Source: Liquidambar formosana (lineage: Eukaryota; Streptophyta; Magnoliopsida; Saxifragales; Altingiaceae). Taken from it: DNA of 64,000 nt. Shown piece after piece: positions 45,000 to 58,943 of the stretch (within the stretch, counting starts at the first letter, position 1; every line of letters begins with the position of its first letter). Position numbers and translations under genes: made by a program. The DNA is taken from assembly GCA_039720395.1 (NCBI GenBank), contig CM077828.1, positions 24,842,717 to 24,906,716 on the forward strand. Direction: 5' to 3'. The notes beneath the pieces are model-generated. The model had not been told where the DNA came from, ran no database searches, and worked only from the letters and a program-made list of their open reading frames with translations.

Positions 45000-47760
45000 C
45001 TTCCTGCCTTTTTAGTCTAGTTGACATTGATGTCAAATCCGCATACTAACGAACACATGTCCTCACAATCAGACATGAGGATTTCACATGTTTTTATCTG
45101 GTCAAATCTGAGTGTCTTTCATTGCTCTTACAACAATTGATTGTCATAAAAATATTTTTTCCTCTATTTTTTAACCCATTTTTTTCAAATAATAATAATA
45201 GGGAGTAAATCTCAACTCCCCCTACTCTCCCTCTCCAACATTTTGAGACACTCACTTTCAAGATGTGGGCCTCGTGTGAATGATATGTATTCTATTCCTT
45301 TCCAATTTTAATTGAGATTGAATGGTCAAAATCATTAAATCGTGTTAAAAATCCACCAATTCCATGTATGCTCTCTCTTTTTTTCCTTTTTGGGGTGATC
45401 AGTGAATGGTAACTTGGTTAGTTAGTCTACTCTACGAGGCAAAGTGAAGGGATGCAACAAGTGAGGTGCAGAACAATTTCCACGGATCTGTCTGCCCCCC
45501 AGTGGCTCCTTTCCCATATTGGAATATGTAGCAATAGATAAGTTGGTCAAAAATAATATTCAATCATGTGAATACACATTTATCATTTATCAACTTAACC
45601 AAGTCTAATGTCAAACAATCAAACACCAAATTGGCAAACTTGTGAAAGGCCTATCACTCTCTGAAATTGAAACATTCATCCTCATTCCCAATGTCAACTT
45701 GTCTAGTACTTTGATTAATCCATGTTTGAACCTTCCTTTGTTTTTTTCCTTCTTTTTTGGTGGACCGAGGTGGTATCTATATCTTCAACTCAATTAACTT
45801 TCATAGGCTATGGTCCAATTTATATTAATTAATGCTCAAAAATACATTCCACTAGTTGTTGGTTCCATGAGAAAATTCCAACTTACAACCATTGAAAAGT
45901 ACTATTATCAGTCACGACTGACATGTCTTCTCCATATAAACACAACACATGTTCACTCTGAAATAATTTTCTTTTTGTGTAAAACTCACATTCATGTAAA
46001 ACGGATACATGCTGTGTCTCATGCAGAGAAGGTCCGAACGAGTAGTGCTAACCGATTATTAAGGTATACATATTGAGACTAACTATAAGATGATCACTAT
46101 ACCATAGAGTTCGATAACCTAAATCTTTTACGCGTTATTTTTTTTTTTTTAAATTTTAAATTAAAGTTATAAACATTGAATAAATTTCAAAGGCTCATTT
46201 CTATGACATGCTTTCCCCTACCCCATTGTGTTATATCATTTGATAACGAAACCAAAGGATATGTGATCATTTTGACTTTGAAATGGTGTAAGCACCCCAG
46301 TAGTCCTTTGCGGCTTTGCCCACAGGCTAGCATTCCCCATTTACGGTCACTGACTGATTTTCAAAATGGTCAAGAATCAAAACCATTGTTAAATGTATCC
46401 TTGGAATACAAGCAACCGCGACATCTGAGTCGTGGACATAAACTACGACACGTCCTTTCTACAGGGTATGTTTTAGAATGACTATTATGCCCTTCACCGT
46501 TTTCAACCTGAATGACCAAACTAACCTTTTGCTGTGAAAGAGAAAGGTTGCATACTTGCACCTGCACCAAAAGGTAATAAAGAAATAAATTCTTTGCTCC
46601 CAAGTTCACACATTGGATATTCCCATCAATCTAAAGGGAATTTTAGAGGGATATATGCTAATAAAATGCCATGGTTTTTTCATCACACAATTTAAATCAT
46701 GGGATCTTAAAAAATTTTGAAACTAATAATCTGACTAGCTTATTTTATGAAAGTCTTGAGACTGATAATCTTTTTAAGATTAGCTTATTTTATGAAAATC
46801 TTATAGCACTGAAAAAGTGAGCTTTTATCATGAGAAATAAAAATGAAAAAGAAAGCATACCAAGTAGATGGTACTAACCAATCAAATTACTCGATATTGA
46901 TCTGATAAAAGGCTCCTACAATAAGCAAGCTGAGCTCAAACTTATTTTTGAACACTATGATTTCTCATCCCAAGTTCAATTAGTCTACCACTCAACTCAA
47001 GTCGGATCATTTATCTATTCCGATAGACCAACAAACTATTAATCAGTCTGTCCTTTTGCAACCTCAAGAGGTGGATCACTAGTTTTTGAGATTTACGTCT
47101 CGAGCAAAAGGTCTTATTGTCAATTTCTCACTCCATCTTGGAATCAGCCATCACTAATTTTCATTTGGAGCATTAAGCAAAACTTTATCCATATTCCCCC
47201 CCCCCCCCCACCAAACAAAAAAAAAAAATTAGTCCATCCTTTGCCTTTCTTTTTTTTTTTTTTTTTTTTTCTCTCCAAACAAAAATTTTAATAATCCACT
47301 AATCCCGTTGTATTATGTATAAACCACCTGCAAACCTGTAAATCCTTTTGTTTCATTGCCTAAATTGTCCCTCTACGAGCACCTCCAAAGATACTACCTA
47401 TTTTTTTGCTACTTTAGCTAGTAAAATGATATTTTTCAAAATAGCTAATTAACTATCCAAGTGAGTACTCCAAAGATATTAGTTATTTTTAAGCTATTTC
47501 AAAAATTTTATTAATCATATATATATATATTTTTAATTATTTGGTAGAGAGATAAAAAAAAAATGATGCATAAAAAGAGGGATAAGTGTTATTTTTTAAA
47601 CTAAAAATAGTTTAACTAGAAAACATTCGCTAGCTAAATATAATTAATCGAAATAACGATAAGTAAAATAGTTAATCATATAACTAACCCATCAAAGATA
47701 AAAAAAAAAAAAAAAAAAAAGAATAATGATGATTTCGCTAGCTAAAATAACTTAGAAGGG
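45000..47760. other. Spacer between the two divergent ABCA genes
   Basis: No gene recognised; a 101-codon ORF near 46176-46481 shows no recognisable domain. There are poly-C/poly-A/poly-T patches at 47201-47270, and the AT-rich stretch 47395-47760 may be an unclassified element. The distal part contains the ABCA2-like promoter. Confidence 0.5.
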
Positions 47761-47888
47761 TTGGACTGGTAGGCCGATGGAGATGGCATGAGGCCTCAAG
47801 TCATTTTTTTTAACGCACAAAACCGCGCCTTTCTTTTACAGCACATGGATCAAAACCAACATTTGATTCATTTCTCTTTCCCCCCGTG

Positions 47889-47896
47889 TATAAAAG
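47889..47896 (+). promoter_or_regulatory. TATA box of ABCA2-like gene
   Basis: TATAAAAG is a strong consensus match 110 bp before the ATG, so transcription should begin near 47920. The leader contains a (GA)n run at 47970-47988 close to the start codon. Confidence 0.65.
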
Positions 47897-47998
47897 TGGA
47901 GTCGCACCAGACCAAAACAACTGCCCTCTGCAACTGATAACCGCAAAGCTTGAGAGAGAAAAAAAATTCAGAGAGAGAGAGAGAGAGGTAAAAAAGCC

Positions 47999-48433
47999 AT
48001 GGATTTGCAGAGAGGCTTGCCTCTGCTGCACCAGCAATACAATGCCCTACTGAAGAAGAACCTCCTCCTCTCATGGCGAAACAAGCGATCCACCTTCCTC
48101 CAGCTCTTCTCCTCTATCTTCTTCATCTTCCTCATATTCTGCATCCAAAAGGCCATCGAAGCTCGCTTCGCGTCTTCGACTTCGTACGACAACGTCTTTG
48201 ATCCCAAGCTTCTCGTCTTTCCCCCGATTCCTCCCTGTGAGGATAAGTTCCACGTCAAGCTTCCCTGCTTTGACTTCGCTTGGAGCGGCAATGGAAGCGC
48301 TAGGGTCCAGAGGATTGTTAGTAGTATGATGGCGAATAATCCTGGCCGTCCCATTCCTTCCAATAAGGTATGGATGTGATTGAGATTTTATTCTCTGTTT
48401 GGTTGCTGGGAAAACGAAAGAAACCTGAGCAAT

Positions 48434-48481
<48 letters not shown>

Positions 48482-51400
48482 CTTTTTTTTTTTTTTTAAA
48501 ATTCTGTTGAGATTTACTCTTGGTTTGTTTACTGGGGAAACGAAAGAAAGTTGAAGGAAAAATGTGTCTTTTTGTGTTGATTTTTTGTTTATTAAAAGGA
48601 CTCGGTTCAACTAAGGCGAACAACTGTATTAGCCTCAACTGGGTGGAGTATTTCTCTAAATTTTGCTAAGATTCTAGATTTATTTGTTTTTATCTTTTGT
48701 TTTGTTTTGGTTGCTGGCGAAACGAAAAAAAAATTGAGGGGGAAAAAATGTGTCTTTTGTGTTGATTTTTTGTTTATTAAAAAGTGAAGGACTCGGTTCA
48801 ACCAAGCCGAACAACTGTATTAGCCTCAACTGGTGGAATATTTCTCTGAATTTTGTAAAGATTCTGGATTTATTTGTTTGTACCTTTTGTTTTGAATTTT
48901 GCCTCGTGGAGGAAAAGAAAGGGAAATGAAAGTCACAATGTTAATTTTTCATAATTACGATTAAGAAATTTTGACTTTAGTTGAGATTTTCCTTCCCTTT
49001 TTGTTGCTGAGAAAACGAAACAAAAGAAAATTTGTGTCCTTTATTTTCTCTTGTTTTTGTTTATTGAGAATGAATAACTCATCCCAAGCCAAATAGTTGT
49101 ACTAGGCTCGGTTGGGTAAGGTTTCAATTTCTAGGTCATGTCCTGTAAGAGTTTGATTGGGTTTGATTGGGTATGGTTTCGAGTATTATGAAACCCACCA
49201 ATTAGTTTGCCATGGATGATAGATGTATTTTAGTTCATGGTCATACAGTTGAAATGCAAAGTTATCACTGCCAATCTCAAAATATAATTACGGTGAGGAC
49301 TGAACAGAAATTTGAAGCTCTGATTTAAAATTATCTTGATTTACCACCCCTCTATGAGGAATTGCGGTATTAGTCAACCAAATATTTTCTTCAGTTAATC
49401 ATGGAAACCAAATCGTATGAATATATTGAGATGGTGTAACAAGATTCATATGGCTTATTTTGAATTTAGTTGGGGTGAGGCCTGGTTGTGTTGAGTTTTG
49501 AATTAATTTGTTAAAAATTGATCCAGGAGTTTGTAAATTGATCTTACTTTGTCATGTGTTGCAAATTAAGGTTAATTGAGTGGAAAATGAAATGTTTTTT
49601 CTGACCCAAATTTCTAAGAACTTAATATAATTTTGTTCATTATGCTATGAGTTATGGGTCCGCTAGTTTATCTGTAAAACATGTAAAATTAGATGCGATT
49701 TGGTAAAAGAAAACTCTGTTTCTTTGAAATGGATATTTAGCATCTTTAAGTTATCCAGTGATCTGGAATATTTGTGTGATGGTGTTTCTGGCTTTGTAGA
49801 GTCCAGTTGTCATGCTCAGCTTCTTGTGGAATACTTATCAAAATAGAACTTAGTAGATTTAACATGCTCCTTAAAAAGTTGACTCATGGTACACACACAG
49901 ACAAACAATTCCTCATAGCCGCCAGATTGGGGGTCTTCATTGAGATTCGAATTAAAACTAGGGCTCTCGTGCTTGAGCTATTAGCTTTCCCCCTTAGACA
50001 TATTCCTTGAAAATTTGCATTCATCTACCATTTTACATAGAATTTTACATTTCAATCCCTTGATTAACTATGTTCACCTCTACCTTTTGAGCTACATCCT
50101 TTTTTGGGTGGGATATTATGTGCTCCAAATGTTTCTTCTGAGCTTTCTATATTTTTATTGAGATTTAGGCTTATTTTCAATAAAATTTAAGATTTCTTAA
50201 TATCTTCCTATAATATTATTTTATTATTTTTCTTAGTTGATAGAGTCTTACAATTCTCAATTTGATCCTACAATTAGATTCTGAGGACCTTTCCCCCCAC
50301 CACCACCAAAAAATAAAAAAAAAACCGATCCGAGGTGGGATCTCATCCTGACAACCTTGGAGCTCCCACTTCTTAGCACTTTTTTTTTTTTTTTTTTTCT
50401 CCCCTCATTTTTCTTTCTGTCTTTCTTTCTTATCTATGCATTTGGCCAATCCTTATGAATATAGAGAAAGCATGAGAAAATTCGGTATGTCAAAGATCAT
50501 AAAAATACTCTCTGTACCTTATTTGTACAGGTGCAATCATTTGGAACACCTGCTGAAGTAGATATATGGCTTTTTAATGATGCCATGCGTTGCCCAGGTG
50601 CCCTGCATTTTGAAGAAAGAAATGCTACTGTAATAAGCTATGGCATACAGACTAATTCTACTCCATCTGTTAAGCGAGGGAATTTTGAAGATCCCACATT
50701 CAAATTTCAAATTCCACTTCAAATTGCTGCAGAGCGTGAAATTGCTAGGTCCTTGATTGGAGGTAATATGTATGAATTGTTTTTTTCCTGATCTTGTAAG
50801 AAATCCTTAATCGCATAATTAATTCTGTGCCCTCCCTTTCCCTATTTGATTAGATGTATCACTAATTCTGTGATCCTATGCATATTCAGATCCAAACTTT
50901 AGATGGGTCATCGGATTTAAGGAATTTGCACACCCTGCAATCAATCTTTTCTCTGCTGTGGGTACAGTTGGGCCAACCTTTTTCCTTGCAATTGCCATGT
51001 TTGGTTTCGTGTTCCAAGTCAGTTCTTTGACCACAGAGAAAGAACTCAAACTTCGCCAGGTATTGACTCTTTGCAATTGATGAACTTATAGAGGAACCAG
51101 TGTTTCTGGTTTTTTGGAGGATTTTCATATATTTTTAATCGCTTCATTTTACTTCACAGGCAATGACTATGATGGGTCTTTATGAATCAGCCTACTGGTT
51201 CTCATGGCTGACATGGGAGGGAATTATTACACTTCTTTCGTCACTTTTCACAGTTCTCTTTGGAATGATGTTTCAGTTTGATTTTTTCTTGAACAACAGT
51301 TTTGCAGTTGTGTTCCTTCTATTCTTCCTTTTCCAACTCAATATGGTAAGTTTCTTTCTTGGATTTCTAATTGGTCGCCATTCTAATATATACCTAGACA

Positions 51401-54400
51401 TGATGTCTTTTGTTCTTAATCAAGCATAGTTTTAATATATTTACCATTGCTCTGAAATTCCTGTATTTTGATGCTAGATTGGTTTTGCATTCATGTTGTC
51501 GGCCTTTATTAGCAAATCATCTTCGTCCACAACTGTGGGATTCTCCATATTTATTGTTGGCTTTCTGACTCAGGTAAGATTTACCTTTTTAAACTTGTAG
51601 AATAGAATTCATAAATTCAGTCATCATAATAAATCCCATTTGCCATTGCAGCTTGTTACAGCATTTGGATTCCCCTACAGTCAAAACTTCTCTAATACAT
51701 ATCGGATCATCTGGTCATTATTCCCACCTAATCTTTTTGCCAAAGCTCTGACGTTGCTTGGAGATGCTACTTCCACTCCTCAAGATGTTGGGATTAGCTG
51801 GCGTAGGCGGGCAGACTGTGCACCAAATGATACAGAGTGTGTGATAACAATTGTATGTTCACACATTAAGCTCCAAATCCCGATGTAGACGATTTAGGTC
51901 ACTTAAAACTACCACTGAGAAGTCACCTTAGCTTTTCTTTCCACTTTTCCAGTTAAAGAAAAAGACAATACTAATAAAATAAAATAAAACTTTGCAGCTT
52001 AATCATTGCCATCACAGTTTTAACCCTTTGTATTTCTTCAAATGTTTTTGACAGGATGATATCTATAAATGGCTCGTGGCAACATTCTTTGTGTGGTTTG
52101 TTTTAGCGGTCTACTTTGATAATATTATCCCAAATTCATCCGGTGTGAGAAAATCGGTCTTTTATTTTTTGAAGCCTGGGTACTGGACAGGGAAAGGTGG
52201 AAACAGGGTGGAAGGTAATTGAGGTCGAGATTCCAATCTTTTGTCATGAGTTCTTAGTGGCTAATATTTATGACTGACCCTTTTTATCCTTCCTTGCTTT
52301 AGAGGGTGGCATTTGTAGTTGCATAGGTTCAGTTCCACCACCACAGCATATCAGTCCAGATGATGAAGATGTACTTGAAGAGGAAAATATTGTAAAACAT
52401 CAGACAAGGGAAGGTGTGGTTGATCCAAATGTCGCAGTTCAGATACGCGGCCTTGCAAAAACATATCCTGGGACGACAAAGATTGGTTGCTGTAGATGCA
52501 AAAAGACTTCACCTTACCATGCTCTCAAGGTGATATATATATATATATATATATATAGAGGGCCGATCATGTGTGGGATATCCTAGAGTATCCCGTTCGA
52601 TCATGGCTGTCCATGAGTGACGCGCGCATTCACACGCCCACTCGTGTCGTTCACGGATGGCCGTGATTGAAAGGGATATCCCACACATGATCAAAACTTT
52701 ATATATATATATATAGGGAATAAATAAATAAATAAATAAAGAAGAATAAGAAGAAAAGAAAGAAAAGAAAAGAACTTCATTTACCTTCAACACTAGATAA
52801 TAATCGTGCCATGTTGAGAGGTAGGAATTGGTACATGTAATTAGTGGTTTCAGGACCTACTGCTCGATGGTTTCCAAGGAGATCTTTGTGAAAGTGACTT
52901 AATAAAAATATTTCAATAGTTATATATGCGTTCTTTTTTAAGGCGCTGTGCTGGCTTGTCTGCTGCTAAAGTCTCTAGGTACTTGTATTAGAGACCTGAG
53001 AACTAGGAGTGAATCTCACCTTTGTCAGTGTTTTTTCTTGAAAGGGGTGTTAAGGGGTTTGGGGGAGGGCTACCTCCTATTGTGTAGCCCATAGGCTTGA
53101 GTGGGCTTTCCCTAGGACCAAAAGAAGAGAGGGAAAATGAATTATTTTTTCCTTCACCCTTAATTGGATGAAATCATGGGGTTAGAGTTTATGGAATAGA
53201 TTTTTACTTAGTCAATCTGGTGATTGTTGATCTATAAGGGTCCCCTGTCAGTGTCTACCAAGAGTTGGTTTGTGTGCGGCAGGTGCAAATCTAGATTCGT
53301 GTATTCTTTTTTTCTTTTTCTTTTTTTAATCTCACAATCAATACTTTTCCCCCTGGTTTCTTATTTATCATTGGTGTCATGATAAAACACATGATAACAG
53401 TTTAATGCAAACCCTTGTGGGGTTGGGCGAGCAGGGTGTGCCCTCTAGATGTTATCGTTTTGACTCCTTACAGCTATCTCTGCCTGTGTGGGTATGGGGC
53501 ATCTCACATGAGCCATTAGGGGATTAGTCTGGGCTCAAACCTCGGTAGGAGTAAGGCCCGTGATATCCCTAATTGTTAATAACTGAAAAACAGTGTAATG
53601 CGAACCATGAGTATAATTTTATTTATGTGTGGATTTAAAATGTAGTGACTGCTGCTTCTTATTTGGCAACTACCTTCAGGGCTTGTGGGTGAACTTTACA
53701 AAGAATCAGCTATTTTGTCTTCTTGGACCCAATGGAGCTGGAAAAACTACCGCAATCAATTGTTTGACTGGCATCACACCTGTCACTGGTGGAGATGGTA
53801 ATATCTTCTCTTCCAGTTTTTTCATGTTCATTAATGACAATTTTGTTTAAATAAGGTTAAGAGGAATTTTATTGCATATAAATTGTTTTGTTAACAGCAT
53901 TGATTTATGGATATTCTGTCCGAAACTCAATTGGAATGTCAAACATTCGAAGAATGATAGGAGTTTGTCCCCAGGTGATCCTTTTTTCTCTTCTTGTTGT
54001 GTGTGTGTGTGCTTTCTTTCAAGAACATATAACTTTTTTTTCCACATTTTACCAATGATTCATACATAAATCAGAGACTGACTCCTGTTTAAAATGTCAT
54101 ATGTCATCTCATAGTTTGATATCCTTTGGGATGCACTGTCTGGTCATGAGCACCTCCACCTCTTTGCTAGTATTAAAGGCCTCCCTCCTTCTTCAATCAA
54201 ATCAGTAAGTGCTATGAAACTTGGAACGGATTTTTTACCTACCTCTTTTCTTATCGTTGTCTGAAGTCAACGAGCATGATTTGCAATACCAGACTAGGTA
54301 CCCATTTGCAATTGTGTGAAGTTGTTAAACCAGTATACTGCTTCTGCCCAAGTGCAGGTTGCTGAGCAATCATTAGCAGAGGTGAGACTTACCGAGGCAG

Positions 54401-56673
54401 CCAAAATGAGAGCTGGGCGTTACAGTGGAGGAATGAAACGTCGCCTCAGCGTGGCAATATCTCTTATCGGCGATCCACAATTAGTCATTATGGATGAACC
54501 GGTATGCATATTAGAGAGGTTTCCTCTATTTATGTGTTTATTTACTTGATCTGTTTATGTCTAGTCTTCAATGCTCTGCAGACAACTGGTATGGATCCAA
54601 TAACAAGGAGGCATGTGTGGGACATAATAGAGGATGCAAAGAAGGGCCGTGCTATTGTCCTAACAACACATTCAATGGAAGAAGCTGACATTTTAAGTGA
54701 CCGCATAGGAATCATGGCAAAGGGTAGACTCTGCTGTATTGGTACCTCAATTAGGTTGAAGTCACGGTTTGGGACTGGTTTTATTGCTAATGTGAGCTTC
54801 ACTGGATGCACTAATGGACAAACTCCTCCCAATGGGGATGCTATTGCCACACCGCATCATGAAGCTGTGAAGCAGTTCTTTAAATATGTATGTTGAATAA
54901 ATATAATCTTGCTTAAGCGTATCTTTAACCCACAAAAGCTTGATTTCTGACTTGGAGAAATGTTTTGTCAGCATTTGGATGTAGTACCAAAAGAGGAGAA
55001 CAAGGCTTTTCTGACTTTTATTATTCCTCATGATAAAGAAGGGCTGTTGACGGTAACACCTTCTTTATACTTTATTTCATTTATTTAGAACTATCTTGCA
55101 TCCTTGGATTTTAATTTTGACTTTAGGTTAAATATTGGTATTCTGGAAGAGCAATTAATTATTAAAGTTTACACCATGCTTGCATCCACACCACTATGGC
55201 AGGGAGGACTACAGAGCTATAGGGCATACAGTCATGAGCCCCATTAGGCACCACAACACTTGCCTTAAACAAGGCATCACCTTAGTATCATGACTGTAAT
55301 GATCCTATATATTGAATTCTTTGCATGTTACTTGTATATAAATCCAATAAGAAAAATATCATGTGTTAGGTATTAGGAAAAACATAGATCCAGGTAATTG
55401 TTTTGTCGCATCAAAATAAAGATTTATACTTCTCATAACAAATTCTATAAAATATTTCTGTAATATACAAGTGGCTTTTTTTAATCCTTTTTTTTTCCTC
55501 AGATTTATTAAAATTGCTTTTCTTTTTGCTTTTTTTTTTTAAAATTTTTAAATTTATTTATTTATTATTATTATTATTTGTATTCATCTTTATAGTGGAA
55601 ATATATTAACAGTGTACTGCGCCAACATTACAATCATAATTGACAGCGCCTTACCTAACCGGGGGAACCTCTTTTTCGCCTTTGTGCGTGTTTGGTATTA
55701 TACCTGTCTTTTTTTCATAGTTTTATTGCATTTAAGGTTTCCTTTCTTCTTTGTTACTGGAGATTGCCACACATCTTTGACTATCTTTCACACTGACAGT
55801 TGTCTGGAATAGCTGCATTTTTTGACACTCATTTGTCTGAATAAATTATTATTCAAAAAAATGGAGTGATACTGTCTACCATAAGGATCATTTCTGATTA
55901 ATTCAACCAATTAATTCCATTTATAAAATGTAAGGATGATAAAAATCTTTCCTCGTTGCAACATAATGCATCCAAGAACCTATTTTGACAACTACATCTC
56001 AAGACTCAAGAGCCACCAATGAAGATGTCACTTACAATTTTGGTATTTGTTTTTCTTTTCTCTTCTTTTCTTTGGCGAATATATTCATAAACAGAATTTT
56101 TTTGCGGAGCTCCAAGATAGAGAAAGAGAATTTGGTATAGCTGACATTCAACTTGGTCTTACAACTCTTGAAGAAGTTTTCTTGAATATTGCTAAGAAGG
56201 CTGAGCTAGAAAGTGCTGCAGCAGATGGGAGCTTAGTAACTTTGACATTAACATCCGGACCATCTGTTCAGGTAAAGGAATTAATTGAGTAATTATGTTG
56301 CATACAATGCTACAGGACCATTAAATAAACTGAATCATTACTAATTCATTTGAATCTCCCTTTCTCCCCCCCTGCCCGCCTCTCTTCTCGTATAATGATT
56401 ATCCAGGTACCTGTTGGAGCAAGGTTTGTGGGGATTCCAGGAACAGAGTCCACAGAGAATCCAAGAGGCATTATGGTGGAAGTGTACTGGGAGCTGGATG
56501 ATTCTGGTACCCTGTGCATTTCTGGCCACTCACCTGAAGTTCCAATACCTCCAAATGTTCAACTGATGGCTTCTTCAGCAGAAAGTTCCCGCAGAAATTT
56601 CTTAAGCCGGACAGGACCAGTTCATGGAATTGTGATTGATGCTGATCAAATTGGCACTACTAATTCTCAATGA
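47999..56673 (+). CDS. ABCA2: ABC transporter A family, ABCA2-like
   Basis: Sixteen exons: 47999-48367, 50531-50762, 50890-51059, 51160-51345, 51478-51573, 51652-51852, 52055-52214, 52303-52529, 53680-53797, 53898-53974, 54115-54204, 54358-54501, 54582-54887, 54972-55052, 56095-56271 and 56407-56673. All are in phase with GT-AG borders, giving 966 aa (Arabidopsis ABCA2/ATH1 is about 980). The start MDLQRGLPLLHQQYNALLKK, the lumenal/extracellular loop (ERNATVISYGIQTNSTP), membrane segments in exons 3-7 and the linker (DPNVAVQIRGLAKTYPGTTK) are typical. The single nucleotide-binding domain is complete: Walker A GPNGAGKTT (563-571), signature YSGGMKRRLS (664-673), Walker B LVIMDEP (684-690) and H-loop His near 720. 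It probably transports lipids, as a dimer of half-size transporters. No lesion was seen. It is head-to-head with ABCA7-like, about 6.2 kb apart. Confidence 0.95.
48390..49140. repeat. Degenerate tandem repeat in ABCA2-like intron 1 (about 190-bp period)
   Basis: Blocks with aaacgaaagaaa, then a gtgtctttt segment, tttgtttatt, gactcggttcaac and gaacaactgtattagcctca recur. The copies at 48598 and 48789 are 191 bp apart, and weaker copies lie near 48411 and 49011. It looks like local amplification of intron sequence. Confidence 0.7.
48441..48475. repeat. (CT)n microsatellite
   Basis: A perfect run about 75 nt after the exon 1 donor of the ABCA2-like gene. Confidence 0.95.
52565..52692. mobile_element. 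Foldback MITE in ABCA2-like intron 8 (128 bp)
   Basis: gatcatgtgtgggatatcc at the left and its reverse complement at the right flank arms of about 55 bp that pair almost fully (gatcatggctgtccatgagt against caatcacggccatccgtgaa, inverted). Both sides are (TA)n, consistent with insertion into a TA repeat. The GC-richer hairpin would form in the pre-mRNA of the ABCA2-like gene. Confidence 0.75.
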
Positions 56674-56873
56674 TACAGCCACTTTTCAAAATGGGAGTCA
56701 CATATTGGTATAACTTGTACATTTAGATTAGCACCTCCCATCGATAGAATTATAGCCATTGTGTCTTTTGTCAATAGAATTTTGAGTAATTTCGATATTT
56801 TCCATGATAGTGTAGTCTATTATGTTTATATACTTTCTCATGTATTGATCTGTAATAGCTTTCATTTATGTCA

Positions 56874-56879
56874 AATAAA
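56874..56879 (+). terminator. Poly(A) signal of ABCA2-like gene
   Basis: AATAAA lies 200 bp after the stop codon, in a T-rich context, at a usual plant 3' UTR length. Confidence 0.5.
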
Positions 56880-56899
56880 ATGATTAAACACATCTACTT

Positions 56900-57962
56900 T
56901 TCCTAGTGAATATCATGTAGAAGGGTTCCGGGCCCTCTCAGTATTTTGGCATTCTGCTATATTGAAGGCCTATCCTCCATTGAATGTGCTCAATTCCACT
57001 GCATTGTCTTTTTCTCTTTTTCTTATTCTTTCGGGCTAAACCTAATTCCATTGCATTGACCAGTGTTCAAGTTATTGAATTCTTTGGACTGGACTCTCCC
57101 TCTATTCTTTTTTGTTCTGCCAATGGATTTCATGCCTCATGATTGATTCATTTGCCACGTTTCACATTTTTCGCTCATCATTAACTCATAATGCTTGAGA
57201 AAGAAGGAAAACTAGAATCCCATAGTCCTCATGCCTACACATAGAAAGAAGGTGAGTTGCCAACACACAAACATCTGCCTTTGTGAACGAAATCACATGT
57301 CAGATGAGTTTTCATGGAACGAGAACACGAGGGACGTGATCCAACATGAATGGTAAATGATGTGAAACTATTCAATTAAGCTGTAGACATCCAGAAATTA
57401 TGTGAAAACCAACCGGAGTTTATAATTAAGGTATATTTGTAGTGCAATGAAACTCTGGAGGCCTATGATGTCCATTCACTCACAATTAAACAACCCAGAT
57501 GTAAAGGAAAACTTAGAAAGGTTCCCAGCAATCAGCATAACACACCCCTTCAATTTTAGACCCACTTTCAGTTTTTACAACATAATTTTACACCACAAAT
57601 ACAAACAAGAACTGCAGATGAACTTTAAAACCCTTGAGGTAAGCTTCTTGAAACCCAATTTTCCTCAAAATCACCTCCTCCACTCTGCTTGGACTACTTT
57701 TCCTGTGGACATCAAACAATAACCAAGGGGTATAATGAGAAGGCAGTAAAAACTAAAAAGGGGTTCAAAATACATTTACGATGTCTAATAATGTAAACAA
57801 GTCTTCAGTTAAAAAAAGAGCAACACTAGCCTTTCATACTGAAAATTTTTATCAAACATGTATTAAATGTACTACTCCATGTGAATCACAATGAAACAAG
57901 TGTTCTGTCCTTAAATTTTTATCGTGAGAAAATGAAGAGGTATTCTATCGTAAATTTATAGA
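56900..57962. other. Spacer downstream of ABCA2-like, no gene seen
   Basis: AT-rich sequence. A 91-codon ORF at 57447-57722 has no recognisable domain or codon pattern and is not called. Confidence 0.5.
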
Positions 57963-58352
57963 GGGAAGCTAGCTATTGCCACATCATAAATTACTCTAAG
58001 CCTCCATTAGTTTACACCTTTTAGGGTTTTATGAAAAATATGAAGGGTTTTTACAAAAACTAGTCACTTTGTCCACTATAAAACATCATTCTAAACAACT
58101 TTGTAAAAGAAAGTTTTTTCAAAATCTGTCATTTAAGTGGATTTTTTGGTCATTTACAATCTTTATTATATTTTCCATGAAAAATGGCCAAAAAATTCAC
58201 TTGAATGACAGATTTTTTAAAAAATTTCTTTTAAAAAGTTGTCCAAAATGATGTTTTCTAGTAAGTTACATGATTAGTTTTCGTTAAAACCTTCTATATT
58301 TTATTTATAACATAAAAGGAAAACAAGCTAATCAGTTTCAGCTGGGCTTCCC
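57963..58352. mobile_element. Mutator-like long-TIR MITE, family copy 4 (about 390 bp)
   Basis: It has the same paired core as the other copies (aaaacatcattctaaacaac, a gaaagttttttcaaaatctg segment, atttaagtggattttttgg and their inversions). Outer ends gggaagctagct and inverted gggaagcccagct match. The target-site duplication is not clear. Confidence 0.65.
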
Positions 58353-58943
58353 GACCATAGGCACTTTTGGCTTGAATAGACTAAGAAAGTCATTGTTCAG
58401 CAATTAGAAAAACCAACCAATTAACCCTGAGCTGACTATCCTGTAAGGCTGTAAATAGTTGCACCATTGCACCATTTCCAGATGAACTAAAACTAGTGAA
58501 AAGAATTTCCCACATCACTGCCTGAGAACACCATTGAAAACAGAAGGGATCCTCTAAACGCCACAAAATACTTTCTACAACCACCAATTAATGAAAATTT
58601 ATATTACCATTTTACCCCTTAGAAAAATGTCAAGGACAAAACCCACCCATCTCTTTCCTCAAGCTTCGCCAGAAAACCTCCATTATTTCCAGCGAAATCC
58701 ACCCATCTCCGGCGAAGGCTCCATTTTTTACAGCAAAGGCATCCACCACACGACCATTTTTTCCCGGCCTTTGCATTGTCACACAAGAAAAAACTAAAAA
58801 AATTTAGAACTTATAATAAAAATAAAATAAAAAACGAGTTTGGTCGACCATAGATGGGAAGGTGGGGGGGTTGTTGATGGGTTTCGTGAGAGGCAGTAGC
58901 AAGATGGGGCTTGGAGAAGGTGCTGAAAGAGAGAGATTTGTCG

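Noticed and set aside
46176..46481. 101-codon ORF between the two ABCA genes
   Set aside because: No recognisable domain, no promoter signals, and a length expected by chance.
47968..48610. Antisense ORFs over the first ABCA2-like exon
   Set aside because: They are shadows of the real exon, whose plus-strand product matches ABCA2 closely.
57447..57722. 91-codon ORF downstream of ABCA2-like
   Set aside because: No family resemblance; AT-rich random-looking composition.
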